Below are positions 26,184 through 34,657 of a stretch of DNA of 64,000 nt, piece after piece. The stretch is taken from assembly GCF_024347335.1 (NCBI RefSeq), contig NZ_AP025463.1:186001-250000 (forward strand), read 5' to 3'. Within the stretch, counting starts at the first letter, position 1, and each line of letters starts with the position of its first letter. Under the pieces are notes generated by a model, which searched no databases, was not told the DNA's origin, and was given only the letters and a program-made list of their open reading frames with translations. This DNA is from Vibrio celticus. Its GTDB lineage: Bacteria; Pseudomonadota; Gammaproteobacteria; Enterobacterales; Vibrionaceae. The position numbers and the translations under genes are program-made.

Positions 26184-27935
26184 TTGGACGCAATAACTAT
26201 TAACCACTTATTTTTAACTGGTGCGGTGCTCATCGCTATCAGTGTGCTTTTTTCGCAAGTGTCCTCTCGCTTGGGCGTTCCTATTCTTTTGATCTTCCTT
26301 TTCGTTGGCATGCTAGCCGGTGAAGATGGACCCGGTGGCATTAATTTTGATGATTACTCACTCACTTACTTGGTGAGTAACCTTGCGCTTGCTGTGATCT
26401 TGCTTGATGGCGGTATGCGAACCAAGGTTGCGAGTTTCAAGGTCGCATTTTGGCCGTCGCTCTCGCTCGCGACAATAGGCGTGGCATGTACCGCTACTCT
26501 CACTGGTTTAATGGCCGCGTGGCTGTTCGATTTGTCATTGATGCAGGGCATTTTGGTTGGCGCGATTGTCGGTTCAACCGATGCGGCAGCGGTATTTTCT
26601 CTGTTGAAAGGGCAGAGCCTCAATGAGCGTGTTGGCTCAACCCTAGAAATTGAATCCGGTACCAACGACCCAATGGCGGTGTTCCTGACGGTGACCTTAA
26701 TTGCGCTGTTGGGCACGCCTGATGCTGAAATGGGGATGAACTTCCTACTGAAAAGTTTCGCGATGCAGTTTGGTATCGGCACCCTTGTTGGTATTGGTGG
26801 TGGTTGGGTTCTATGGAGTCTAATTAACCGAGTGCAGCTGGCCGATGGCCTTTACTCGATTCTGGTGCTCAGCGGGGGCGTGGCTCTGTTTGCGTTCTCT
26901 AACATGCTTGGTGGTAGTGGCATCTTATCGATTTACCTAGTCGGTCTGTTCATTGGTAATCGTCCAACTCGCTCTCGACACTCTATCCTTAATGTTCTTG
27001 ATGGCATGACGTGGCTAAGTCAGATCGTGATGTTCTTGGTGCTGGGGCTATTGGTTACGCCATCGACATTGATGGACATTGCACTTCCTGCGTTAGCATT
27101 GGCTTTCGGTATGATCTTGTTTGCTCGCCCGTTGTCTGTTTGGTTGGGTTTACTGCCGTTCAGAAGCTTTACCACCAAAGAACGTTGGTTTGTTTCTTGG
27201 GTAGGTTTACGTGGCGCTGTGCCGATCATTTTGGCGGTGTTCCCGATGATGGCTGGGCTGCCTAATGCTCAACTTTACTTCAACATCGCCTTCTTCGTGG
27301 TTATGGTTTCGCTGATTGTTCAGGGCGGTAGCTTGATGAAAGTGGCGAGGTTGGCTCAGGTGACCTTACCACCCACACCGACACCGATTTCTCGTACCGG
27401 CATGGAGATTTATCCGACCAGTGAGTGGGAGATATTTGTCTACAAGCTGAAAGAGGAAAAGTGGTGTGTTGGTGAACCGCTTAAGCGTTTGTCTATGCCA
27501 GAAGGGACGCGAATTACGGCACTGTTTAGAAAAGATGCTTTGCTTCACCCATCGGGCAGCACTGTGTTAGAGGCGAACGATATTCTCTGTGTGCTTGGCC
27601 AAGATAAAGACCTAGATAGCTTAAGTGCGCTATTCAGTGAGGCTCCTCTAGCTGAAGAGGCCGCCCGATTCTTTGGTGATTTCTTCTTGGATGTCGAACT
27701 ATCGGTTGCAGCGGTCAGTGATTGTTATGGTATTGAACTGGGCTCGGAAGAAGAGCGAGAAATGACCCTAAAACAATTGGCTGAGCGAGAGCTTGGTGCC
27801 CACCCTGTATTAGGCGATAGTTTTGTGTGGCATGACATTACTTGGGTGGTTGCAGAGATAGATGATCATAAAGTCGTCAGGTTGGGTTTATGTTTACCAA
27901 AGACGACTTTAGAAGAGGATATAAGCGAAGCTTAG
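26184..27935 (+). CDS. nhaP2: Cell volume regulation K+/H+ antiporter NhaP2 (CvrA)
   Basis: A 583-residue inner-membrane CPA1 antiporter: about 12 membrane segments (to residue ~390) followed by a cytosolic TrkA-C-like domain and a C-terminal NhaP2 region. Key motifs are GSTDAAAVFSLL and EIESGTNDPMAVFL with the conserved ion-binding Asp. It exchanges K+ or Na+ for protons. The start is TTG at 26184, supported by a strong GGGGGGA Shine-Dalgarno and by the lack of an upstream ATG. Its stop codon overlaps that of crbR, which comes from the other strand. Confidence 0.92.
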   Translation: MDAITINHLFLTGAVLIAISVLFSQVSSRLGVPILLIFLFVGMLAGEDGPGGINFDDYSLTYLVSNLALAVILLDGGMRTKVASFKVAFWPSLSLATIGVACTATLTGLMAAWLFDLSLMQGILVGAIVGSTDAAAVFSLLKGQSLNERVGSTLEIESGTNDPMAVFLTVTLIALLGTPDAEMGMNFLLKSFAMQFGIGTLVGIGGGWVLWSLINRVQLADGLYSILVLSGGVALFAFSNMLGGSGILSIYLVGLFIGNRPTRSRHSILNVLDGMTWLSQIVMFLVLGLLVTPSTLMDIALPALALAFGMILFARPLSVWLGLLPFRSFTTKERWFVSWVGLRGAVPIILAVFPMMAGLPNAQLYFNIAFFVVMVSLIVQGGSLMKVARLAQVTLPPTPTPISRTGMEIYPTSEWEIFVYKLKEEKWCVGEPLKRLSMPEGTRITALFRKDALLHPSGSTVLEANDILCVLGQDKDLDSLSALFSEAPLAEEAARFFGDFFLDVELSVAAVSDCYGIELGSEEEREMTLKQLAERELGAHPVLGDSFVWHDITWVVAEIDDHKVVRLGLCLPKTTLEEDISEA

Positions 27936-28570
27936 TTGTGGACTTCTTGTAGCAAGATAACCGCCTGAGTTCGGTTTTTCACATCCAGTTTACGGAAGAT
28001 GGCTGTCATATGTGCCTTGATGGTCGCTTCCGAAACATTCAATTCATAGGCGATTTGCTTGTTCAGTAGGCCGTCTGAAAGCATCCCTAACACCTTGTAT
28101 TGCTGAGGCGTCAGTGTGGAAAGCTTTTCCGCAAGGTCGCTACAGGCTGCATTGTTGGTGATAAGCCCTTCAGGAAAGAACGGGTCGCCATTCAGTACTT
28201 GATTCAGTGCACTCACCAACTCACGCATATCACTCGACTTAGGAATAAAGCCAAAGGCACCGTGGCTTTTCACCTGAGTGACCACGCTAGCATCTTCACT
28301 GGCAGAGACCACCACAATCGGTAGATCAGGGTATTCAGCGCGAAGTTGAATTAAGCCTGACATGCCATTGGCACCCGGCATTTTAAGGTCGAGAAGCAAC
28401 AGGTCTGGTTCATCTTCTTTTTTTAGCAGAGTCAGTAAGGCATCGAGGGAATCAGCCTCAAGCAGGTTCGCACCACTGATCGCCATATGAACTGACTGAA
28501 ACAGGGCGTTGCGAAAAAGAGGATGGTCATCAGCAATGATGATGGTATAGGTCGAGTCCATGACGTTCAT
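27932..28570 (-). CDS. crbR: LuxR-family response regulator CrbR
   Basis: A 212-residue NarL/LuxR-type response regulator. The receiver has acidic pocket ADDHPLFR and phosphorylation Asp61 in LLLLDLKMPGANG; the HTH domain (about 147-205) reads LTPQQYKVLGMLSDGLLNKQIAYELNVSEATIKAH. It matches the CrbR partner of CrbS, which activates acs in response to acetate in vibrios. It is unlinked from crbS by 7 kb, with the acetate symporter operon in between. Stop codons of crbR and nhaP2 overlap tail to tail. Confidence 0.87.
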   Translation of the reverse strand: MNVMDSTYTIIIADDHPLFRNALFQSVHMAISGANLLEADSLDALLTLLKKEDEPDLLLLDLKMPGANGMSGLIQLRAEYPDLPIVVVSASEDASVVTQVKSHGAFGFIPKSSDMRELVSALNQVLNGDPFFPEGLITNNAACSDLAEKLSTLTPQQYKVLGMLSDGLLNKQIAYELNVSEATIKAHMTAIFRKLDVKNRTQAVILLQEVHN

Positions 28571-28696
28571 ACTTTTAACAATTTAGTTAATATTTATTAT
28601 CATCCTGATTGAGTATGTGGACAATATCTATGCATTAAAAGTCTGAACCATATCGACTTTTATCCCCGGAATAAGAAAGCGTTACTCGGAATAGCA

Positions 28697-28742
28697 AAAA
28701 AGCCGCACTGTCATCTCGTTACGGAGGGGCAGTGCGGCTTTC
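28697..28742 (-). terminator. dsbD terminator
   Basis: AAGCCGCACTG and CAGTGCGGCTT form a near-perfect 11-bp stem with a ~20-nt loop, with a run of T on the minus-strand 3' side. Confidence 0.85.
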
Positions 28743-28773
28743 GATTCGGCTTATATTTTAGTGAATATTGCCG

Positions 28774-30621
28774 TTATAGCTGGTGGTCTTGCATGTGTTT
28801 TAAGAATACATCTGCCGGCATAAAACCAGTGACACGAGCATTTGGAACATGGTTACCCTCACCATCCCAGAACTCTATAGTTGGCAAACCGAGCACTTGT
28901 AATTGTTTAAGCAGTTCAATGTCTTGAGGCATGTTTCTTGTCACGTCAGCCTGAAGCAGGACGAAATCAGAAAGCTTGTTCTCAACATCAGCTTGGTGGA
29001 AGGTGTACTTCTCAAACTCTTTACATGCCACACACCAATCGGCGTAGAAGTCGAGCATCACTGGCTTACCGAGTTTCTTCGCTTCGATGAGCTGGATTTC
29101 TAATTCTTCAACCGTGTTGATGCGTGCAAATTGGATTTGCTGTTCAACCACCACGCTCTTTTCTGCAAACCAGTAATTGAGCGCAGGTTGAGCTGATGCG
29201 AACAGACCAAGCATCGCGATGATACCCACAGCACTCTGCTTCCAGCCACCAAATGGCAGTGCATTCTTGCTGTGGTAAAGCCAACCAAAGGCGATGAAGC
29301 CTAATCCAGACCAAAGCACAGTTGCCCACAATTCAGGGATAATACGCTCCAGCAGGAAGATAGGCGCGGCAAGCAAGATAAAGCCGAATACGATCTTCAC
29401 CTTGTCCATCCAGCTGCCCGCTTTAGGCAATAGCTTATTACCAAATACCGCAACTAAAATCAGCGGAATACCCATACCCATCGCTAATGCATACAGAGCA
29501 ATCGCACCGGTAAATAGGTCGCCACTCTGAGCCACATACAGCAGCGCGCCTGACAATGGCGCCGTGGTACAAGGTGAACACACCAAGCCAGAGATAGCGC
29601 CCATCGCGAATACGCCCAAGGTATTACCACCTTGCTGCTTATTGCTTTGATTGTTGAGCCAAGTTTGAATGCTGCTCGGCAGTTGTAGGTTATAAACGCC
29701 AAACATCGACATTGCTAACGCTACGAACAGAACACTCAGCGCGATCAGCACGTAAGGGTGTTGCATCGCAGCTTGGAACTGCATTCCCGCCGAGGCAACC
29801 ACTAAACCTAATAGGGTGTAGGTTAGCGCCATGCCTTGCACGTAGATGAAGGACAACATCAGCGCACGACCTTGGCTGAGCTTGCCACCACCTAAAACGA
29901 TACCCGTTAGAATCGGATACATAGGCAGCACACACGGCGTAAAGGCTAAACCAACACCGAGCGCTAAGAACAATAGGGGGGTCCACCAACTGTCACCGAG
30001 CTTATCGGCTAAGCCTGCTTCTTTCGATACTGAGGCATTTGGCTGTTGAGTCGTGTTACTTACAACGTCTGCTTTCGGAGAAGTTGGTTGCGTAGAAACA
30101 TCGGTTTCGTTGCTAGCAGAAGATGAAGCTTGTGAGTCACTACCTTGCGAATTAGCAGAACCTGTTGCTGTGAACGGTTCAATGTCGATGACTCGAATCT
30201 CTGGTGGGTAGCAGAACCCTGCGTCCGCACAGCCTTGATACTTAACGATCAGCTGTGAGCCATCTTGGTAACTCTGTAGAGGAACTTGCACGAATAACGG
30301 CTGAGTATAAATGCTCACTTCACCGAAGAATTCATCTTGGTGCGGCTTACCATCTTCTAATTCAACATTACCGATAGCGAGATTTTGCCCGGTGAACGAG
30401 AGGCTATGTTGATAGAGGTAGTAGCCCTCTTTTACTTGCCAGTCGAGAAGCACCTTGCCGTCTTGCTGGTAGTAATTGAAAGGGAAAGCTTGGTCTACAG
30501 GGACAAAACCATTGTTATTGCCTCCGAAGCTTGGCTCGGCGTTGTCGTTCCCAAATAGCGCCCACGCAGGCTGGGTGAATAGGGAAACACAAACAAAAAG
30601 TAATGTGGCAAGTCGTCGCAT
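28774..30621 (-). CDS. dsbD: Thiol:disulfide interchange protein DsbD
   Basis: A 615-residue inner-membrane protein that passes electrons from cytosolic thioredoxin to periplasmic DsbC/DsbG. It has a signal peptide (LFVCVSLFTQPAWA), a periplasmic N-domain with the Cys pair in GCADAGFCYPP, and a low-complexity Ser/Thr/Gln linker (about 155-205). Eight membrane segments with Cys in FTPCVLPM and VCSPCTTAP follow, and a C-terminal thioredoxin domain with WCVACKEFE. Full length. It stands alone, downstream of argR on the same strand. Confidence 0.97.
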   Translation of the reverse strand: MRRLATLLFVCVSLFTQPAWALFGNDNAEPSFGGNNNGFVPVDQAFPFNYYQQDGKVLLDWQVKEGYYLYQHSLSFTGQNLAIGNVELEDGKPHQDEFFGEVSIYTQPLFVQVPLQSYQDGSQLIVKYQGCADAGFCYPPEIRVIDIEPFTATGSANSQGSDSQASSSASNETDVSTQPTSPKADVVSNTTQQPNASVSKEAGLADKLGDSWWTPLLFLALGVGLAFTPCVLPMYPILTGIVLGGGKLSQGRALMLSFIYVQGMALTYTLLGLVVASAGMQFQAAMQHPYVLIALSVLFVALAMSMFGVYNLQLPSSIQTWLNNQSNKQQGGNTLGVFAMGAISGLVCSPCTTAPLSGALLYVAQSGDLFTGAIALYALAMGMGIPLILVAVFGNKLLPKAGSWMDKVKIVFGFILLAAPIFLLERIIPELWATVLWSGLGFIAFGWLYHSKNALPFGGWKQSAVGIIAMLGLFASAQPALNYWFAEKSVVVEQQIQFARINTVEELEIQLIEAKKLGKPVMLDFYADWCVACKEFEKYTFHQADVENKLSDFVLLQADVTRNMPQDIELLKQLQVLGLPTIEFWDGEGNHVPNARVTGFMPADVFLKHMQDHQL

Positions 30622-30796
30622 ACTATTTAGTCATCAAAATGGAGTTGAAGGTATCTTAACTCAATCAGACCGTAATAGTTTGTGATTAGTTTCATCGACC
30701 AGTAAATATCCGCTAGGGCGGGTGAGCCACTTTCTTAGGTAATCGAGAGAGGGTTAGCAGCGCAACTGCAGTGAACTGCCCTTGCCAATAATACAT

Positions 30797-31285
30797 TTAG
30801 GCAACACCCAAACGTGCTCTTACTACTTGTTCGCAAGCATCAATGTTCATCGTGTCTTTCGGGATAATTAGCACGGTGTCATTGCCGCCAACCGTACCGA
30901 TAATCTCGGTATGTGGGTCGATATCAACTAATCTTGCGACCAACTGTGCGCAACCAGGGTTTGTTTTTACGATCACCATCGCTTGGTTGTGAGTAATCAA
31001 TTCGATTTGTGATGAGATTGAGGCATCGACACGCACAGGTGCGCTTTCAACCGTGATGCAGTAAACCTTTTTACCACAGGCATTCTGAATTTTGACAACG
31101 CCAAGCTGTGACAAAATGCGAGAGACAGTCGATTGGCTGATACCTGTATAGCCAATGTCGACGAGTTTCTCGCGCAGTTGATTCTGGGTCGAGAAGCTTT
31201 GTTGTTGTAGTAAGCGTTTGCACGCGGCAGTCAGTGTTTTATCTTCAGCTGAATACAAGCAACCGTGCTCAGTGATTTGGTTCAT
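30797..31285 (-). CDS. argR: Arginine repressor ArgR paralog of the arginine deiminase cluster
   Basis: A regulator of about 162 residues. The N-terminal winged helix (LREKLVDIGYTGISQSTVSRILSQLGVVK) resembles ArgR, and the C-terminal oligomerisation and arginine-binding domain has NPGCAQLVARLVD and GTVGGNDTVLIIP. The usual gammaproteobacterial ArgR sits beside mdh; this one lies beside the arc genes and is more divergent, so it is probably a dedicated regulator. The frame extends to 31327, but the ATG at 31285 has an excellent TAAGGAG RBS. Confidence 0.85.
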   Translation of the reverse strand: MNQITEHGCLYSAEDKTLTAACKRLLQQQSFSTQNQLREKLVDIGYTGISQSTVSRILSQLGVVKIQNACGKKVYCITVESAPVRVDASISSQIELITHNQAMVIVKTNPGCAQLVARLVDIDPHTEIIGTVGGNDTVLIIPKDTMNIDACEQVVRARLGVA

Positions 31286-31611
31286 GAACAACTCCTTAAG
31301 GTCAACGTGTTGATATCGCTTGTCCATAGCGCAGAACGCACTCCCAAAGCCGTAGAGTACGATTGTTAATTAGAGCTTACCGATGAACCCCGAAATAAGA
31401 GGGAGGGTATGCGAGATGTATGATCATCTATTCATTGAGTCTAACACTAAAGGATAGTTATCTTTTTGAAGGCGATCACCAAACAAAATTCTGGTTAATT
31501 GCTTTTATTGCGGAGTTTTATTCTTTGGTTAAATGGATATTTATTCCGTGTTGGGAATAAATATCCATGAATTATTAAGGTTTTTTGTTGCGGAGGTAAT
31601 AGCGTTAAGGG
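31286..31611. promoter_or_regulatory. argR upstream region with ARG-box-like perfect palindrome
   Basis: The 326-bp gap between pyrI and argR contains a perfect 15-bp inverted repeat, ATGGATATTTATTCC (31533-31547) and its complement (31554-31568), spacer 6 bp. Each arm matches the ARG box TGNATWWWWATNCA at 13 of 14 positions, and the two are 20 bp centre to centre, close to the tandem ARG-box spacing. It could be the argR operator, or a pyrI terminator, though no T run follows on the minus strand. No gene is seen. Confidence 0.55.
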
Positions 31612-32076
31612 TTAGCGAATTTCACTCATGATCTCGCGAGAGAATACTTTTTCACAGTAGTGACATTTTAGCTGTACGTTTTCGTGTTTTAGCTGCACTT
31701 TAAAGCTACTTTCGACAGGTTCACCGTGCGAAATACAGTTGCTATTTGGGCAAGCGAACACACTGTTGATTTGTTCTGGCAGCACAAGTGTTAGCTTGTT
31801 GACCACTTTGTACTCTTCAATCTGATTCACAGTCGCTTGTGGAGCGTACAGAGCCAATTGGTTGGCTTGTTCCTTGGTCAGAAAGATGTTCTCAATCTTG
31901 ATTAGGTCTTTGTTGCCGAGCGCTGATGATGGCAGGTTTAACCCCATCGTGATGCGTTGTTCTGTTTTATGCAGCTTGAACAGTTTGAGAATTTTAATCC
32001 CAAGATGAGCAGGGATGTGGTCAATCACGCTGCCGTTACGGATCGCTTCTACTTGTAGCTGAGTTTGTTTAACCAT
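31612..32076 (-). CDS. pyrI: Aspartate carbamoyltransferase regulatory chain
   Basis: A 154-residue allosteric subunit of ATCase that binds ATP and CTP. The nucleotide-binding domain comes first (GSVIDHIPAHLGIKILKLFKL). The C-terminal zinc site has four Cys in CPNSNC and CHYCEKVF, which bridges to the catalytic chain. Its length equals E. coli PyrI. It begins 15 bp after pyrB. Confidence 0.97.
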   Translation of the reverse strand: MVKQTQLQVEAIRNGSVIDHIPAHLGIKILKLFKLHKTEQRITMGLNLPSSALGNKDLIKIENIFLTKEQANQLALYAPQATVNQIEEYKVVNKLTLVLPEQINSVFACPNSNCISHGEPVESSFKVQLKHENVQLKCHYCEKVFSREIMSEIR

Positions 32077-32091
32077 GACTGTATCTCCTGC

Positions 32092-33021
32092 TTATAAAGT
32101 GTCGTTTAGAACTAGGGCTAATAAAGCTTCACGTGCATACACGCCGTTTTCAGCTTGTTCGAAGTAGTAAGCGTGTGGCGTTTTATCGACGTCAGTTGTG
32201 ATTTCGTCGACACGTGGCAGTGGGTGAAGCACCTTCATGTTTTGGCGAGCGTCTTTCAGCGTATCGGCCGTCAGAATGTAAGCCGATTTCATGTGCGCGT
32301 ATTCTGACGCATCAAAGCGCTCTTTCTGTACGCGAGTCATGTACAGAACATCCAGTTCAGGCACCACTTCTTCAATGCTGCTGTGGGTGCTGTATTGGAT
32401 ACCCATCTCTTCTAATTCTTCACAGATATAATCTGGCATCTCTAACACTTCTGGCGCGATAAAGAAGAAACGCACGTTATTGAATTTTGATAGTGCTTGC
32501 GTCAATGAGTGCACGGTACGGCCATATTTTAGGTCGCCAACAAATGCCACATTGAGGTTGTCGAGCGTGCCTTGCGTCTCGTAAATCGAGAACAGATCCA
32601 ACAAGGTTTGTGTTGGGTGCTGATTGGCACCGTCGCCACCATTCACAATTGGCACACCGTTAGAGAACTCAGAGGCTAAACGTGCTGCGCCTTCTTGTGG
32701 GTGGCGCATTACAAAGGCGTCAACGTAAGATGAAATAACCTGCACCGAATCGGCAAGTGTTTCGCCTTTTTTCGCCAGCGATGTGTTACCGCCATTATCA
32801 AAACCGATGACCGTGCCACCTAGGCGTTGAACTGCGGTTTCAAATGAAAGGCGAGTTCGAGTTGACGGCTCAAAGAAGCAACTCGCCACCACCTTATTTT
32901 TCAGCAGCTCTGGATTTGGCTCTGCTTTGAGTCTTGCGGCAGTATCGACGATAAGCTCCAGTTCATCACGAGAGAGCTCTGGAATGGAGATGATGTGCTT
33001 GTTAAATAACGAATGCGCCAT
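32092..33021 (-). CDS. pyrB: Aspartate carbamoyltransferase catalytic chain
   Basis: A 309-residue enzyme forming carbamoyl aspartate, the first committed step of pyrimidine synthesis. Motifs include the carbamoyl-phosphate site FEPSTRTRLSFE, HPTQTLLDLF and HPLPRVDEI. The frame is open 28 codons further (to 33105) through the attenuator, but the ATG at 33021 has a GGAAGA RBS and begins as E. coli PyrB does. It is preceded by a leader peptide and attenuator, so expression should follow UTP supply. Confidence 0.97.
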   Translation of the reverse strand: MAHSLFNKHIISIPELSRDELELIVDTAARLKAEPNPELLKNKVVASCFFEPSTRTRLSFETAVQRLGGTVIGFDNGGNTSLAKKGETLADSVQVISSYVDAFVMRHPQEGAARLASEFSNGVPIVNGGDGANQHPTQTLLDLFSIYETQGTLDNLNVAFVGDLKYGRTVHSLTQALSKFNNVRFFFIAPEVLEMPDYICEELEEMGIQYSTHSSIEEVVPELDVLYMTRVQKERFDASEYAHMKSAYILTADTLKDARQNMKVLHPLPRVDEITTDVDKTPHAYYFEQAENGVYAREALLALVLNDTL

Positions 33022-33063
33022 AACGGGTCTTCCTTTTTCTATGCATACAGTCAAATTTCGGAC

Positions 33064-33093
33064 AAAAAAAAGCCCCCTAAAAATAGGAGGCTT
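33064..33093 (-). terminator. pyrBI attenuator terminator
   Basis: Minus strand: AAGCCTCCTA, loop TTTT, TAGGGGGCTT (one G-T wobble), then a T run at 33064-33070. It lies between the leader peptide and pyrB and overlaps the leader stop codon at 33077-33079, as in the pyrBI attenuation mechanism where a closely trailing ribosome blocks the hairpin. Confidence 0.9.
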
Positions 33094-33184
33094 CGAAACG
33101 ATCAATAGAGCAAAATAAAAATGACACCACCGCCACTCTTTGGCGTGCAGTTTGACAATTATGTGCGACAGAATTGCGGTTCAT
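33077..33184 (-). CDS. pyrL: pyrBI operon leader peptide
   Basis: A 35-codon ORF (starts MNRNSVAHNCQT, ends DRFEASYF) with an AAAGAGAG RBS. Its last codons and stop lie inside the attenuator stem. A U-rich stretch in the message (TCATTTTTATTTTG) precedes the hairpin and would serve as the UTP-dependent pausing region. Sequence is unlike E. coli PyrL, which is expected because only position and coupling matter. It is too short for routine gene calling. Confidence 0.85.
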   Translation of the reverse strand: MNRNSVAHNCQTARQRVAVVSFLFCSIDRFEASYF

Positions 33185-33201
33185 TTTTTGCTCTCTTTAG
33201 A

Positions 33202-33242
33202 CAAATTGCGGAGGATTATACTCAGATAAAAAGGCCATGCAA
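33202..33242 (-). promoter_or_regulatory. pyrLBI promoter with UTP-sensitive start region
   Basis: Minus strand TTGCAT (33242-33237), 16-bp spacer, TATAAT (33220-33215), then CCTCCGC and AATTTG at 33207-33202. The E. coli pyrBI promoter has the same TATAAT, 7 bp, AATTTG layout, where the initial AAUUU allows reiterative transcription at high UTP. Both halves of pyrimidine control therefore appear conserved. Confidence 0.82.
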
Positions 33243-33370
33243 TACTTTCTGTAAAGTATTCATTTAATGGATTTTTATGCGAAATAGTATCGATTTCTAG
33301 CTTCTATTTAAGCCTTTGTTGGAACTGAGGATCTCAGGCTTTTTCAGGTAATAATCTTATCTAGTACATG

Positions 33371-33425
33371 AAAAAAAATGCGGGTTTTATCCAAGGTCAA
33401 AATCCCAAGAACGCCACCCGCATTT
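33371..33425 (-). terminator. arc operon terminator after argF
   Basis: AAATGCGGGT (33376-33385) and ACCCGCATTT (33416-33425) pair perfectly around a 30-nt loop; the minus strand ends in eight T. It separates the arc genes from the pyrL promoter. Confidence 0.85.
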
Positions 33426-33505
33426 CCCTGTTACTGCACTGAACTTGTCAATGCATTGCGAACAAGTGAGTGCTTAACTTTTTAACTTCGTAACTTTTAA
33501 ATTTA

Positions 33506-34516
33506 TTAGCTGCCTAGTGTCGCAACCATTACTGCTTTGATGGTGTGCATGCGGTTTTCTGCTTCATCGAACACGATTGAGTATTCAGACTCGACCACTT
33601 CATCCGTCACTTCTACGCCATCTTTAAGCTGCGGATATTCAGCAGCAAGTTGTTTGCCGACTGTTGTATCTTCACCGTGGAAAGCGGGTAGGCAGTGCAT
33701 GAATTTCACATGTGGATTGCCTGTTGCTTTGATCATTTCCATGTTCACTTGGTAAGGCATCATTAGGTTGATACGCTCAGCCCATGCTTCTTTTGCTTCG
33801 CCCATCGATACCCAAACGTCGGTGTATAGGAAGTCACAACCTTGCACACCTTCTTGAACATCTTCTGTTAGCGTGATTTTGCCGCCAGTGTGTTCTGCGA
33901 TTTCACGACATTGAGCCAGTAGCTCTTCTTGTGGCCAGAATTGTTTTGGAGCAACAAGGCGAATGTCCATACCCATTTTCGCAGCGCCAACCATTAGAGA
34001 GTTACCCATGTTGTTGCGAGCATCACCTAGGTAAGCAAAGCTGATTTCATGCAGTTGTTTACCACGGCCGTATTCCGTCATGGTTAGGAAGTCAGCTAGG
34101 ATTTGTGTTGGGTGGAATTCGTCAGTCAGACCATTCCATACTGGAACTCCAGCGTAAGCGCCTAGCTCTTCAACAATCTCTTGACCAAAGCCGCGGTATT
34201 CAATGCCATCGTACATACGGCCAAGAACGCGAGCGGTGTCTTTCATTGATTCTTTGTGGCCAATTTGAGAGCCAGATGGGCCTAAGTAAGATACTCGAGC
34301 GCCTTGGTCGAATGCAGCAACTTCAAATGCACAGCGAGTACGAGTTGAGGTTTTCTCAAAGATAAGTGCAATGTTTTTGCCAGTCAGTGTTGGCTGTTCG
34401 TAACCGTTGTACTTCGCTTTTTTTAGCTCCATAGAAAGATCTAACAAGTGTTGAATTTCGCGTGGAGTGAAATCTAGTAGTTTTAGGAAGTTACGATTGC
34501 GTAGGTTAAAAGCCAT
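33506..34516 (-). CDS. argF: Ornithine carbamoyltransferase (arc cluster, catabolic type)
   Basis: A 336-residue OTCase. It has the carbamoyl-phosphate loop EKTSTRTRCAFE, FHPTQILADF, and the ornithine-binding MHCLPAFHGEDT. In the arginine deiminase pathway it phosphorolyses citrulline to ornithine and carbamoyl phosphate. Location after arcA and arcC argues for the catabolic role (often called arcB), though the sequence also fits the anabolic ArgF; direction in vivo cannot be read from sequence. Last gene of the arcA-arcC-argF run. Confidence 0.92.
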   Translation of the reverse strand: MAFNLRNRNFLKLLDFTPREIQHLLDLSMELKKAKYNGYEQPTLTGKNIALIFEKTSTRTRCAFEVAAFDQGARVSYLGPSGSQIGHKESMKDTARVLGRMYDGIEYRGFGQEIVEELGAYAGVPVWNGLTDEFHPTQILADFLTMTEYGRGKQLHEISFAYLGDARNNMGNSLMVGAAKMGMDIRLVAPKQFWPQEELLAQCREIAEHTGGKITLTEDVQEGVQGCDFLYTDVWVSMGEAKEAWAERINLMMPYQVNMEMIKATGNPHVKFMHCLPAFHGEDTTVGKQLAAEYPQLKDGVEVTDEVVESEYSIVFDEAENRMHTIKAVMVATLGS

Positions 34517-34539
34517 GATGTATTCCTTCTTAGATTTAG

Positions 34540-34579
34540 GCGCTTTCCTGTTACAGGGAAATAAAATTCAAGAAAGCGC
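34540..34579 (-). repeat. Intercistronic hairpin between arcC and argF
   Basis: GCGCTTTC at 34540-34547 pairs with GAAAGCGC at 34572-34579, enclosing a smaller CCTG-TTA-CAGG hairpin. No T run follows, so it is more likely an mRNA-processing or stability element than a terminator. Confidence 0.55.
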
Positions 34580-34657
34580 GATTCAATTTTTGTGTATTAA
34601 TTTCAGTTCAAACGGTGATTCAGTTTTCTCGCAAGGTTTGAAAAGCTCGCGAGTGGA

